Assembly (NCBI GenBank): GCA_016124945.1
Contig: WGMT01000063.1
Span: 1 to 64,000, forward strand
Reading direction: 5' to 3'
DNA from: a bacterium
Lineage (GTDB): Bacteria; Chloroflexota; Anaerolineae; Caldilineales; Caldilineaceae
Length of the DNA: 64,000 nucleotides
The position numbers and the translations under genes were made by a program. Below are positions 10,418 through 19,200 of the stretch, in pieces. Below the pieces are notes generated by a model. That model made no database searches. It was given only the letters and a program-made list of their open reading frames with translations, and was not told the DNA's origin. Within the stretch, counting starts at the first letter, position 1, and the number at the start of each line of letters is the position of its first letter.

Positions 10418-10678
10418 ATGCGAATAACCAATCTGCTCTCTCTTTCTTCCCCCGCTGCCTACTGCATCACGGTGCAAGGACGGGTGGACGCTTCTTGGTA
10501 CGACTGCTTTGATCGTCTGTCGATGACGACGTCGGTGACGGCGGACGGTGTGACGGTGACGGTGCTGCATGTGGAGGTGGCGGATCAGACGGCGCTGCAT
10601 GGGGTGTTGATGCACGTCCGCGATCTGGGGTTGCCGTTGTTGGCGGTGACCTATGTTGGCTGGAAGTTTGAAGCGTGA
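10418..10678 (+). CDS. Small protein of unknown function, 86 aa
   Basis: A short soluble protein. The first half carries the motif VQGRVDASWYDCFD. The second half reads like a beta-alpha unit ending in DQTALHGVLMHVRDLGLPLL. I recall similar small proteins beside membrane or regulatory genes in Chloroflexota, but give no function. It lies between two intramembrane protease genes on the same strand, 42 bases before the next start codon, so it is probably co-transcribed with the CPBP protease and may be a partner or regulator of it. Confidence 0.65.
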   Translation: MRITNLLSLSSPAAYCITVQGRVDASWYDCFDRLSMTTSVTADGVTVTVLHVEVADQTALHGVLMHVRDLGLPLLAVTYVGWKFEA

Positions 10679-10720
10679 CGTGTGATTTACGAACCAAGGA
10701 CTATGAAAGGAGAACGAACC

Positions 10721-11869
10721 ATGACGATGACTTCGATGGAGACGACTTCGGGTGCGCCTGCGCCCCGACGAGGCTGGGGGTTGCTGCTGGGGTATTTGCT
10801 GTTGCTCTTGTCGGTGCCGGTGGGTCTTATGATTGGGGGGGAAGCGGCCAGCTTTGCCGGTATTGGCATGGTCTACGCGCCGTTTGTGCTGCTGGCGGCG
10901 CTGGCCTACCTGGGGATCAACCGGGGCGCGGCGCGGGTCTTCGCTGTGATCTGGGCGCTGGTCCTCGTGCTGGGGATGGCGCTGGCCGCTTTCGGCCTGA
11001 CGGCGTCGGTGGGCATGACAGATTTCGCCGATCCGGCGTCTTTCACCCCCGACATGGCGGCGCTGGGTGGGGTGGCGCTGCTGGCGCTGGTGAGCTTCGT
11101 GTGGCTGGGCCTCTCTTTTGTGCCCGCGGTGCGGCGGACGGTAAGCCGCATCTTGCCACTGGAACCGACGTCGTTTGTGCATGCGGTGGCGCTGGCCACG
11201 GTGGGCAGCATCACGTTGCTGGCCTTTACGCCGTTGATTGTGACGGGTGTGCCTGTGCTGTTGACGCCGGCCTTCCTGGATATGATGACCGAGGGAAGCA
11301 GTGAACAGAGTGGGCTGCTGTCCACGGTTTACACGCTGGTCTGGTCGGTGCCGGTGTCGATCTTTGTGGTGGGCTTTGGGCTGCGCCGTACCTTTGCCGA
11401 AACGTTGAGCCGCCTGGGTGTGGCCCGCCCGACGTGGGCGCAGGTGGGTATCGGCGTGGCGACGGCGTTGGTGCTGGTGGTGGTCGTCAACGCGCTGGAA
11501 CTTGTCCTCGATCCGTTGTGGACGGCGCTGGGTGTGCAACGGACCGACGCCGAAGCCTTTGCGCAGTTGATCGCCTTCGCCTTCACGCCGTTGGGCGCGG
11601 TGATGGTGGCGGTGAGCGCCGGCATCGGCGAGGAACTGGCGGTGCGCGGTGTGCTGCAACCGCGGCTGGGGATCGTCCTCTCGAATCTCTTCTTCGTGAG
11701 CCTGCACGCCTGGCAGTACGGCTGGGACGCGCTGCTGGTGATCTTCATTGTGGGCGCGGCGATGGGCATCCTGCGCAAGCGCACCAACACCAGCGTCGCC
11801 GCCATCAGCCACGGCGTCTACAACTTTACGTTGATCATGATGGCGATTTATGGGATCACGCTGTTTTAG
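10721..11869 (+). CDS. CPBP (Abi/Rce1-type) intramembrane metalloprotease
   Basis: A 382-aa polytopic membrane protein of the CPBP family. The C-terminal motifs are complete: Glu304-Glu305 followed by xxxR (GEELAVRG), then a histidine in SLHAWQYG and a final SHGVYNF motif. About eight hydrophobic segments are visible. ATG 10721 is chosen because AAAGGAG lies 8 bases upstream at 10706-10712; the longer reading frame from 10682 translates the leader. Family members cleave membrane-associated substrates or modify lipoproteins and are often linked to bacteriocin self-immunity. The substrate here is unknown. Its transcript probably ends in the palindrome directly downstream. Confidence 0.85.
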   Translation: MTMTSMETTSGAPAPRRGWGLLLGYLLLLLSVPVGLMIGGEAASFAGIGMVYAPFVLLAALAYLGINRGAARVFAVIWALVLVLGMALAAFGLTASVGMTDFADPASFTPDMAALGGVALLALVSFVWLGLSFVPAVRRTVSRILPLEPTSFVHAVALATVGSITLLAFTPLIVTGVPVLLTPAFLDMMTEGSSEQSGLLSTVYTLVWSVPVSIFVVGFGLRRTFAETLSRLGVARPTWAQVGIGVATALVLVVVVNALELVLDPLWTALGVQRTDAEAFAQLIAFAFTPLGAVMVAVSAGIGEELAVRGVLQPRLGIVLSNLFFVSLHAWQYGWDALLVIFIVGAAMGILRKRTNTSVAAISHGVYNFTLIMMAIYGITLF

Positions 11870-11900
11870 GGGATTAGTGATTTGTGATTTGGGCAGATCT

Positions 11901-11970
11901 TACCCACAGCATTGTCGATCAAAGAAACGGCCCCGCGGGGCCGTTTCTTTGATCGACAATGCTGTGGGTA
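11901..11970. terminator. Perfect 70-bp spacer-less palindrome, probably a bidirectional terminator
   Basis: Bases 11901-11935 are the exact reverse complement of 11936-11970 with no spacer. The centre is CCCCGCGGGG, and AAAGAAACGG / CCGTTTCTTT flank it. It lies between convergent genes ending at 11869 (plus) and 11980 (minus), where a shared transcript-end hairpin is expected. The flanks lack a long T-run; the length and perfection are unusual for a terminator. Confidence 0.85.
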
Positions 11971-11979
11971 GTGGGTAGG

Positions 11980-14900
11980 TTAACGCTCGAGCAACGGCAG
12001 GTAAATGTTGCGGGTGACGGTAGTCTCCGGGGCGCGGATGCGCACTTCGACGCCGCCGATCAACTCATTGCCGATGGTGCCCTCCACGGCGAAGACGGCT
12101 TCGCTGCCCCGTTCCATGCTTTCGGTGCCGGGCAAGATTTGCAGGTATGCGTTGGTTTGGGCACCGGCTTCAAGCTCGATCTCTGTGGCAGAAAGTGAGT
12201 AACGCCAACTGGCAGGCATACTGACGGGGATGACCGTTAGCTGGACGGTGGCTTTGCTCTCGGTGGGGTTGCCCACCAGGAAGTATTGTACAAGCAGCGT
12301 AGCAGGGACAGGTGCGTTTTCATCCACCTGGCCTGCCTGGACAGCGCCGCCTGGCAGGTAGGTACTGCGCAACATGCGGGCGGTGCGGCGGGCGTTGTCC
12401 CGTTGATCGCTCAGGATTTCAAAGAGCGACGTCGTCTCGAAATTGTCTTCTTCGAGGATGCGGATCGTCTCGGCGGTGATCTCTGCGATCTGTTCGCTGC
12501 TGAACCCGGAGGCTGTGAGGAAGGCGACTTCGTCTGCTTCCAGCCCATTGGCTTTCAGGTCAACCAACCAGAGGCGGTAGTCGTTCTCGTCGAAGTCGAT
12601 ATCGGCGTCTGCCGGTGTGGCAAGCAGTAGCGCGTTGAGGGCGTCGGCGTAGGTATCTGAGGCGTTGGCGTATTGGGCCACGAAGCCCTGGAAAGCGGCC
12701 AACTGTGCGGCGGCGGCGGGCCAGTCTTCGGCTATTGACGCACCGCCCATTCGGTCGAGCGTGGTTTCCATCACTTCGGTCAGCCCCATCATGATCATTT
12801 TTTGAGCGCCCATAACGTTAAGGGCGTCGACCATGGGCTGGGTGAGGCCCTCTTCAAGTACGACGGTTTCCCAGGTGTAGACGGGTGGCGTGGCAATCTG
12901 ATCGTAGCCGTGGACAGGCGGATCAGTGAGATTATTCACCTTGCAAGAGGCGTACTTGTAGAGTTTGGGCAGCTTCTTGGTGTAGTGCTTGTAAATCGCT
13001 TTGGTCGATGCCGCCGGTGTCAGTGACTTGGGCAGTGGAGGCACCATGTCCTTGGGGCCGGGGCTGTCGCCGCAGTCGGGTGGTGGTGGCTTGGGCGGAT
13101 TATTGGGTGGCGGATTGCTGTTGCCGCCGCCGCTGGGTTTGATGTCTTTGTTGACCTGTCGAGAAAACGATCCACCGTTGGCTGCTTCTGTGGGTGTGGA
13201 TGAGGTAAGGCTTGCCGCATCCGCAGGGGCAGCCAACGGCGTCACCGTCACCCGCGCCTGGACACAATGGTGGCCGGTGACGAAGGGTGTCCAACCGCCT
13301 TGGGCGTCCCAATTATCACCTGGCTGCATGGTACGGGTGACAACGTCCACCGCCGTCCAGCCCAGCCCCAAACCGTAGAAGTGATAACCGTATTGGACTT
13401 CCACTTGCACTGGGTAGGGGTTGCTGTTGCGCATCGGCATGCGGAAAGTGATGGGGAATCCCTCTTGGAAGGGTTTACCCTCGACGATGAGTTCAGGCGC
13501 GGAGTAGGGCGCACCCTGGAGTTCCACCATGCCGAACGATTCGCGTGATCCACGGCCAAAGGTGACGGTGGCAATCCCGGCGACTGGTTCAGTGTCTGTC
13601 ACGTTGACGGCGCTAATGCGGGCGAAACCAGGGACGGTGGAGGTGATGGTGGCTGTGGTGCGTCCTTCGGCGTCGGTGAGGACTGTCGGCTGTTGGAGCG
13701 TGCCCAGGGTGGTGTTGATCTGCACCTGTTTGCCCACCAATGGTGCGCCGTTGCCGTCTACCAGAGTAATGGCAAGCGTCACGGCGCCGGCGCCATCTGC
13801 GTATGTCCAGAAGGGATCGGGGAGGATGCTGCCCTGATTGGGTGTCTGCCCATCGACGGTGCTCTGCCACGGCGTGTAGAGGATGCCATTGGTGACGAGT
13901 TGACCGCTGGGAGAGTTGTTGCTCTGTCCTAAATTGCCGCAACCGTCGGCGCTGTTGCTGGCGTCGTTAGGGCCAGCGGCATCGCCCCAAAAGTTGTTGA
14001 CGGCGTCGACACAGCGATTGGCGGCGCGGACGTTGTTGATTGCGCCTTCGGCATTGCCAATAAAGCGGCTGTTGCGCACGGTGAGGTCGGCGTCGACAAC
14101 ATAGATGCCGAAGTTGTTGTTGCTGAACGAACTGTTGTTGATGGTGGCCGCACCGTCCCAGATGGCGATGGCGCCGTTGACGGCGTCGCTGATCTGCACC
14201 GACTCCAGGGTGAGCAGACCGCTGCCATCTTTGCGCAGGACGGCGCTGTTCTGCGCAAAGGTGGCGCGTCCACCGCGCAGCAGATTGGCGTGCTCAATCT
14301 TGCTGTCGGTGATGCTGAAGTTGTCGAAGAGGATGGTGCCCCAGTAGTCGTTTGTGCTGTCCAACGGTTGAATCGTCACCGGCGCGTCCTCGGTGCCGAG
14401 GATATGTAGCGTGGCGTCGCCGAAGAGCGAACCAACGGTGATCCCGGCATTGGGCGCCATTAAGAAGGTGACCCCCTGCTCAATGGTGAGGCTGGGGACG
14501 CCTGTGGTGGGATCATCATCGGCGTCACGAATGCTGAGGCTGCCCTGGATTTCGTAGGGGATGCCCAGGTTGCGAAAGCGCTGCGAAAAGGACATACTGC
14601 CGTTGAGGTTGTCCCCACGTACGAGGATGCGATCCACGCCGTTGCCGGTGAGCGTATTGTTGCGCCCGATACCGTCCACACCGCCGGCGTCGGTGATGAT
14701 GGGTGCCAGCGCGCTGCCGCTGATGGTGACACGGCTGAGCGCAGCGGTGGTATCGTCGTTTTGTTCGTTGACGCCAAGATTGATGCCGTAACCGGCGCTG
14801 TCGCTAATGGTGACACGGTCGATCACCGGTGAAACCTGTCCTACCACGCGATGTCGATCGGATGTGATGATGGCGGCTTTGGGCGACGCCGGGTTGTCGG

Positions 14901-15321
14901 TGGCACCGGCGCGCCGAAGTTCTACGTGGCGCATGATACTCGGCTCGGGTTGGGCGTCGCTGAAGTAGATGGCTTCCCAGTTATCGACGCCTTCATCCGG
15001 TTCGAAGATGATGGGATCGTCCGCTGTCCCCTGTGCAATCAAGCGACCCGGAGAAAAAAGATCGCCGATAGAGAGCCAATGGGGGCCGCAGAAGACGACA
15101 CGGGTGCCTGGTTCGATGGTCAACGTGGCGTTGCGCAGACGCACATCGCTGCCAATGTAGACTGTCCCCGACCAGGTGGTGTCTTGGGTGATGGAGAAGT
15201 TGTAATCGCCGCCTTGGGCGCAATTTGCCGCCGCTGTTGGGCGGGGCCAGAGGATCAACGTGGCGCAGAGCGCAAGGACAATGAAAATCGTCCGCCAAAC
15301 GGGTGCTACAAAATACATCAT
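11980..15321 (-). CDS. Large exported beta-helix / Ig-like surface protein
   Basis: A 1113-aa protein with an N-terminal signal peptide (hydrophobic stretch near residues 10-25, likely cut after AAA). Residues about 60-480 contain right-handed parallel beta-helix repeats with recurrent NNSSFSNNNFGIYV-like and VRNSRFIGN-like turns. About 505-600 is an invasin-type bacterial Ig-like domain (ITLVDGNGAPLVGKQV). A proline-rich PPPNNPPKPPPP linker follows near 745, then a helical region, and a final beta-sandwich resembling NEW3-type domains. It ends in NIYLPLLER, a tail I associate with exported Chloroflexota proteins. No catalytic site is recognised. Likely roles are glycan binding or surface attachment. 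Confidence 0.75.
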   Translation of the reverse strand: MMYFVAPVWRTIFIVLALCATLILWPRPTAAANCAQGGDYNFSITQDTTWSGTVYIGSDVRLRNATLTIEPGTRVVFCGPHWLSIGDLFSPGRLIAQGTADDPIIFEPDEGVDNWEAIYFSDAQPEPSIMRHVELRRAGATDNPASPKAAIITSDRHRVVGQVSPVIDRVTISDSAGYGINLGVNEQNDDTTAALSRVTISGSALAPIITDAGGVDGIGRNNTLTGNGVDRILVRGDNLNGSMSFSQRFRNLGIPYEIQGSLSIRDADDDPTTGVPSLTIEQGVTFLMAPNAGITVGSLFGDATLHILGTEDAPVTIQPLDSTNDYWGTILFDNFSITDSKIEHANLLRGGRATFAQNSAVLRKDGSGLLTLESVQISDAVNGAIAIWDGAATINNSSFSNNNFGIYVVDADLTVRNSRFIGNAEGAINNVRAANRCVDAVNNFWGDAAGPNDASNSADGCGNLGQSNNSPSGQLVTNGILYTPWQSTVDGQTPNQGSILPDPFWTYADGAGAVTLAITLVDGNGAPLVGKQVQINTTLGTLQQPTVLTDAEGRTTATITSTVPGFARISAVNVTDTEPVAGIATVTFGRGSRESFGMVELQGAPYSAPELIVEGKPFQEGFPITFRMPMRNSNPYPVQVEVQYGYHFYGLGLGWTAVDVVTRTMQPGDNWDAQGGWTPFVTGHHCVQARVTVTPLAAPADAASLTSSTPTEAANGGSFSRQVNKDIKPSGGGNSNPPPNNPPKPPPPDCGDSPGPKDMVPPLPKSLTPAASTKAIYKHYTKKLPKLYKYASCKVNNLTDPPVHGYDQIATPPVYTWETVVLEEGLTQPMVDALNVMGAQKMIMMGLTEVMETTLDRMGGASIAEDWPAAAAQLAAFQGFVAQYANASDTYADALNALLLATPADADIDFDENDYRLWLVDLKANGLEADEVAFLTASGFSSEQIAEITAETIRILEEDNFETTSLFEILSDQRDNARRTARMLRSTYLPGGAVQAGQVDENAPVPATLLVQYFLVGNPTESKATVQLTVIPVSMPASWRYSLSATEIELEAGAQTNAYLQILPGTESMERGSEAVFAVEGTIGNELIGGVEVRIRAPETTVTRNIYLPLLER

Positions 15322-15556
15322 TACTGCCTCTGAGTGGATGGGTTGTAACGGTGGTGCGATGCGCCAGCCATGTCGGCAGATAAGTTACCGACATAGTTTG
15401 GCCAGCGTACACACCTGACCTGATACAATGGGTTGGTACGGGTAAACGATCGGTCGGTTTTCCAAATAACCGTTACGCAGGGTGGCTAGAATAAATTTGT
15501 TGCCAATTTCTGTCAAAAGTCTGGGGTTATCATCACAACATACCGGAGCTACTCTT

Positions 15557-16612
15557 ATGACAAATACCCAACGAAATCAATTGATACAGCGTCCGCTCTT
15601 CAGCAGCGGTGAAGACGGCTACCACACCTACCGTATCCCGGCGCTGGCCGTTTCGACACAGGGGACGGTGCTGGCCTTCTGCGAAGGTCGCAAGCATGGC
15701 CGCGGCGACGCAGGGGAGATTGATCTATTGCTCAAACGCAGCCACGACGGTGGACGATCCTGGGGCGAGACCCAGGTGGTGGTGACGGAGCCGGGGATGA
15801 CCTGCGGCAATCCCTGCCCGGTGGTGGACGCCACAACCGGCGTGATCTGGCTGCCTTTCTGCAAAAACCTGGCCGACGGTGACGAGGATCAGATTGTGCT
15901 GGGCAAAGCGCCGCGTACGGTCTGGGTCACCCGCAGTGATGACGACGGCGCGTCCTGGGCCGAGCCGGTGGAGATCACCGCCGCGGTCAAACGTCTTGAA
16001 TGGACGTGGTACGCCACAGGGCCTTGTCACGGCATCCAACTGCGCAGCGGACGGCTGCTGATCCCGTGCGATCACATGGTGGGCGTCTATTTTGACCGCA
16101 AGCGCGATCCCTACCATTCGCACGTCATCTACAGCGACGATCACGGCGCCACGTGGCAGATCGGCGGCATCATCAACGAGGGGACCAACGAGTGCGCCGT
16201 CGCCGAAACTGTGGACGGCGGCGTCTACATCAACTGTCGCAACTACCGCGGCGAAAAACGCCGCGCCGTGGCCTGGAGCCACGACGACGGCGACTCCTTT
16301 GGCGACTTCACCTACGATGATACGCTGGTCGAGCCGATCTGCCAGGCCGCCCTGGTCAATTTGCCCGACGAGAAGGCCATCCTCTTCGCCAACCCGGCCA
16401 GCGTGACACGCCAACAGATGACCGTGCGCCTCAGCCGCGATGACGGTCGATCCTGGCCCGTCGCCAAAGTGCTGCACAGTGGACCCGCCGCCTACTCCGA
16501 TCTGGCTGTCACCGGCGCGGGGGAGATCCTCTGCCTTTACGAGCGCGGCGACAATCATCCCTACGAGATGTTGATGTTGGCGCGGTTTGAACTGTCCTGG
16601 CTGGCGGGGTAG
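15557..16612 (+). CDS. Exo-sialidase (BNR/Asp-box neuraminidase family)
   Basis: A 351-aa six-bladed propeller of the sialidase family. The N-terminal YRIP motif supplies the first arginine of the substrate-binding triad, and GRGDAGEIDLLLKRS provides the aspartate region. Five Asp boxes are visible: SHDGGRSW, SDDDGASW, SDDHGATW, SHDDGDSF and SRDDGRSW. ATG 15557 lies 8 bases after CCGGAG; a longer frame from 15482 has no supporting ribosome site. No signal peptide is present, so the enzyme is probably cytoplasmic and would act on imported small sialosides or other sugars. Related sequences include glycosidases on non-sialic substrates, so the exact sugar is open. Confidence 0.83.
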   Translation: MTNTQRNQLIQRPLFSSGEDGYHTYRIPALAVSTQGTVLAFCEGRKHGRGDAGEIDLLLKRSHDGGRSWGETQVVVTEPGMTCGNPCPVVDATTGVIWLPFCKNLADGDEDQIVLGKAPRTVWVTRSDDDGASWAEPVEITAAVKRLEWTWYATGPCHGIQLRSGRLLIPCDHMVGVYFDRKRDPYHSHVIYSDDHGATWQIGGIINEGTNECAVAETVDGGVYINCRNYRGEKRRAVAWSHDDGDSFGDFTYDDTLVEPICQAALVNLPDEKAILFANPASVTRQQMTVRLSRDDGRSWPVAKVLHSGPAAYSDLAVTGAGEILCLYERGDNHPYEMLMLARFELSWLAG

Positions 16613-16623
16613 AGGGAGGGAGC

Positions 16624-16690
16624 TGTGGACACGGATTTTTAGGAAAAACGGATGGGAGGAAATCCGTGTTCCCTAAAATCCGTGTCCACA
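16624..16690. repeat. 16-bp inverted repeat between convergent genes
   Basis: TGTGGACACGGATTTT at 16624-16639 is the exact complement of 16675-16690. The intervening bases repeat GGAT units and can form an inner stem. It separates the convergent sialidase and FAD oxidoreductase genes and may terminate both. Confidence 0.88.
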
Positions 16691-16706
16691 ACTCTGCTAT
16701 TTGTGC

Positions 16707-18317
16707 TTAACGCTTCGTAATGCGCGCGTACTCCGGCCATTCAAGGACGAAGCCCAGCGTGTCGGTGAGCATGTCCTGGAAGTCGCACAGGTGGCTTTCG
16801 GTGTTGCGCACCTGCCGCGGGGACAGTTTCTTGTCGAGGCAATACGCGGCCAGCGCGCCGGCAGCTTCGCCGATGTTCCACTCAACAGGGTGGAGGCGAT
16901 AGCAGCCATTGGTGATGTGGGTGACGCCCAGGTTCTTGCAGGCAGGCAGCAGGTTGTCCACGCGCACGGGGATCAGCGATCCCAGCGGAATCTGGAAGGG
17001 GTAGTTGCTGATGTCCACGTAGGTGCGCGGCGCGGTGCTGGGGTGCAGGTCGATGCGGTAGGAACCGGTGCCGACGCTGTCGTCGAAGATCGTCGAGCCG
17101 ACGGGTAGCCCCATCTGTTCACGCTGTTCGCTGCCCACATGCTCCTCAACGACGGTGAATTCGGCCTGGATGCGCCGCGATTCACGAACGTAGACATATT
17201 TCGCCATCCCGTCGCTGGTGCCGACAATGTCGGGGCGCAGGCGCAGGCCGGGGTAGCCATAGCCGCTGCCGTCGTGACGAGGCGCTTCTGTCTGCATCCA
17301 GTAGAGCAGCGAGAAGCTGAGCTGTTTACACTGGCGCAAGTTTTCGTTTTTCTGCGCTTCGCTCACGCCCAAGAGCGGCCCCAGCCAGTAGTCGATATGC
17401 GGCCAGTTGACCAGTGTAATGTCGCTGGGCATGAAGCCGTTGGGGTAGTAGCCCTCGAAGTTAATGCGCCGGTAGAGCCAGAAACTGCCGATTCCTTTGC
17501 CATTTTGCGGGCCGTGGAAGACGCCGCGGTGGCGCGTCTCCAGGCTGATGGGATCGACGTCTTTCCAGCCCAGTTGGGGGCCGGGCCAGAAGTCGGCCTG
17601 ATAGCCCTTCCAGAAATCGTAGTCGGCGGGCTTGTCGATGGTGTGGTCTTCGCCGGGGAGGTAGTCCATGGCAAAGCACCAGGTGATGGCCTGCTGATCC
17701 AGGGGCTGCGGGTCACCGTCGACGGCGTGGAGTTCGCCCGTCTGCGCCTTGCTCTCGGCGCCGATGACATGTTCCACGTTGGCCAGTTCCAGCAGATCGC
17801 CCAGTTCGGTGGCGTCGATGATGTAGGGCGCGTGGATGAAGACGTCTTCGCCGGTTTCGTCATTGCGCAAGGTGACGGCGGTGACGCGATCCCCGTCTGT
17901 CTCCGCGGCGATGGGGCGATGACGCAGCAACACGTCCATGCGGCGGCTGGAGCGGTAGGGGGCCAGCATCTCTTCGATGGCGGCCAGCGCTACCCGCGGT
18001 TCATGACAGAGGCGGCTGACGTTGCCGTTGCCGGGGTTGAGCAGCGTGTTGGCGCGGGCGTCCCCGGTCATGGGGTAGTTGCGCCAGTAGTAGCTGCGCA
18101 CCTTCTCGCGGAATTGACGGTAGCTGCGCGTGTGGCCGGTGGTTTCGATCCAGGGATGCTCGTCTGGGGGGACGGCTTGTGCGGTCAACTGGCCGCCGAC
18201 CCAATCGGTCTCTTCGGTAAGGATCACCTGCTTGCCCAGTCGCGCCGCTGCCAGCGCCGCTGCCACGCCGCCCGTCCCCGCGCCGACGATGAGGATCTCG
18301 GTTGATCGTTCTTTCAT
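16707..18317 (-). CDS. FAD-dependent oxidoreductase
   Basis: A 536-aa flavoprotein with the dinucleotide motif GAGTGGVAAALAAARLGK at residues 12-29, followed by the acidic end of the second strand (ILTEETDWVGGQL), which is typical of the FAD-dependent oxidoreductase family PF12831. An ATELGDLLE motif further on and the C-terminal GAAGALAAYC helix complete the Rossmann-type FAD site. The protein is cytoplasmic by sequence. It sits in a cluster with a sialidase, a jelly-roll protein and a sugar-acid dehydratase, so a sugar-oxidising role is plausible, but the substrate is not evident. ATG 18317 follows a GGACACCCTCC-type leader on the minus strand (revcomp GGAG). Confidence 0.8.
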   Translation of the reverse strand: MKERSTEILIVGAGTGGVAAALAAARLGKQVILTEETDWVGGQLTAQAVPPDEHPWIETTGHTRSYRQFREKVRSYYWRNYPMTGDARANTLLNPGNGNVSRLCHEPRVALAAIEEMLAPYRSSRRMDVLLRHRPIAAETDGDRVTAVTLRNDETGEDVFIHAPYIIDATELGDLLELANVEHVIGAESKAQTGELHAVDGDPQPLDQQAITWCFAMDYLPGEDHTIDKPADYDFWKGYQADFWPGPQLGWKDVDPISLETRHRGVFHGPQNGKGIGSFWLYRRINFEGYYPNGFMPSDITLVNWPHIDYWLGPLLGVSEAQKNENLRQCKQLSFSLLYWMQTEAPRHDGSGYGYPGLRLRPDIVGTSDGMAKYVYVRESRRIQAEFTVVEEHVGSEQREQMGLPVGSTIFDDSVGTGSYRIDLHPSTAPRTYVDISNYPFQIPLGSLIPVRVDNLLPACKNLGVTHITNGCYRLHPVEWNIGEAAGALAAYCLDKKLSPRQVRNTESHLCDFQDMLTDTLGFVLEWPEYARITKR

Positions 18318-18363
18318 GGAGGGTGTCCTTGGGATTGAAAAGTTGGATCAATTGCCTGATGGT

Positions 18364-19014
18364 TCACTCTTCAGGATCAACGCCCAGTTCGCGTAGTTTC
18401 TCGCGAAGTCGTTCAGCCCGTTGACGCTCCTGTTCCAAGTGTGTCCCCAGTTCGACGTAGCTTTCAAAGGCTGCGCCGTCGGGCCGGTAAATGATGAGCG
18501 TTTCGTCGGTCAGCTTAAAGCGGATGCCCAGGCGTGGACTCACCCAGTCTTCCGTATTTTCGACTTCCCTCAGAGATCCTCTTGCTCTCAACCAGATGCT
18601 CAATTCATTGTGATCTGGATCGTAGAGATAGTATTCCTCAACGCCGTATCGGTCATAGAAACCCAATTTGCGCGTCATTTCCATGACGGTGTTGCCGGGC
18701 GACAGAATCTCGAAGACGATCTGTGGCGCGATGTTGTCCTCGCGCCATTGGAGATAGGCCCCTCGGTGGCCTTTCGGGCGACCAAAGACGACCATTGTAT
18801 CTGGCGCGACCCGAATCCGATTGTTTCCTTCCACCGGGTACCACAACAGATCACCGGCCACGAAGACATGCGGATCATCCTTTAAGAGGAGATCCAGACC
18901 TCCCTGGATGGTGACAATCAAGCGAAACTGCAGCGTATTGTCGGCCATCGGTTGCCCATCACTTTCAGGGTAGATGCTTTCCGTCTGATGTTCTAGCGCA
19001 TCTGTGGTCTGCAT
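18364..19014 (-). CDS. Uma2-family (DUF820) putative nuclease
   Basis: A 216-aa protein of the Uma2 group, a PD-(D/E)XK nuclease-fold family common in cyanobacteria and Chloroflexota. The core motif elements are APDTMVVFG (aspartate), PQIVFEILSPGN (glutamate) and the following TRKLGFYDRYGVEEYYLYDPD region, here split as KLGFYDRYGVEEYY plus LYDPD. The last 30 residues form a charged coiled coil (LEQERQRAERLREKLRE). No DNA-cleaving activity has been securely assigned to most members. It lies 46 bases upstream of the FAD gene on the same strand, but a functional link to it is not obvious. Confidence 0.85.
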   Translation of the reverse strand: MQTTDALEHQTESIYPESDGQPMADNTLQFRLIVTIQGGLDLLLKDDPHVFVAGDLLWYPVEGNNRIRVAPDTMVVFGRPKGHRGAYLQWREDNIAPQIVFEILSPGNTVMEMTRKLGFYDRYGVEEYYLYDPDHNELSIWLRARGSLREVENTEDWVSPRLGIRFKLTDETLIIYRPDGAAFESYVELGTHLEQERQRAERLREKLRELGVDPEE

Positions 19015-19113
19015 GGCAGATCTCCTGCTCTTCTATGTTTCGGCACGCACTGTGGTTGACATTATAGCATTGATGACAAGTCGGCTCGGTCCTCACTTCG
19101 TTGGGCTGAGATG

Positions 19114-19200
19114 GAACGCGGATTGATCGGATTATCCAGAAAAATCTGCTTTGATCCGCTCAATCTGCTCAATCCGCTCAATCTGCGTTCTATTCTCGCT
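19114..19200. repeat. Imperfect dyad of CGCGGATTG / CAATCTGCG units
   Basis: GAACGCGGATTGATCGGATT near 19114-19133 is matched imperfectly by AATCCGCTCAATCTGCGTTC ending at 19190, with GATCCGCTCAATCTGCTC tandem units between. The right arm runs into the last codons of the next gene on the minus strand: the stop codon TAG belongs to the repeat word GAATAGAACGC. The same word recurs at 35585, 35659, 36709, 36807 and 61928. Confidence 0.8.

Noticed and set aside
10043..11812. 589-codon antisense open frame rich in Arg and His
   Set aside because: It is a shadow of the CPBP protease gene and the upstream repeats, with implausible composition and no motif.
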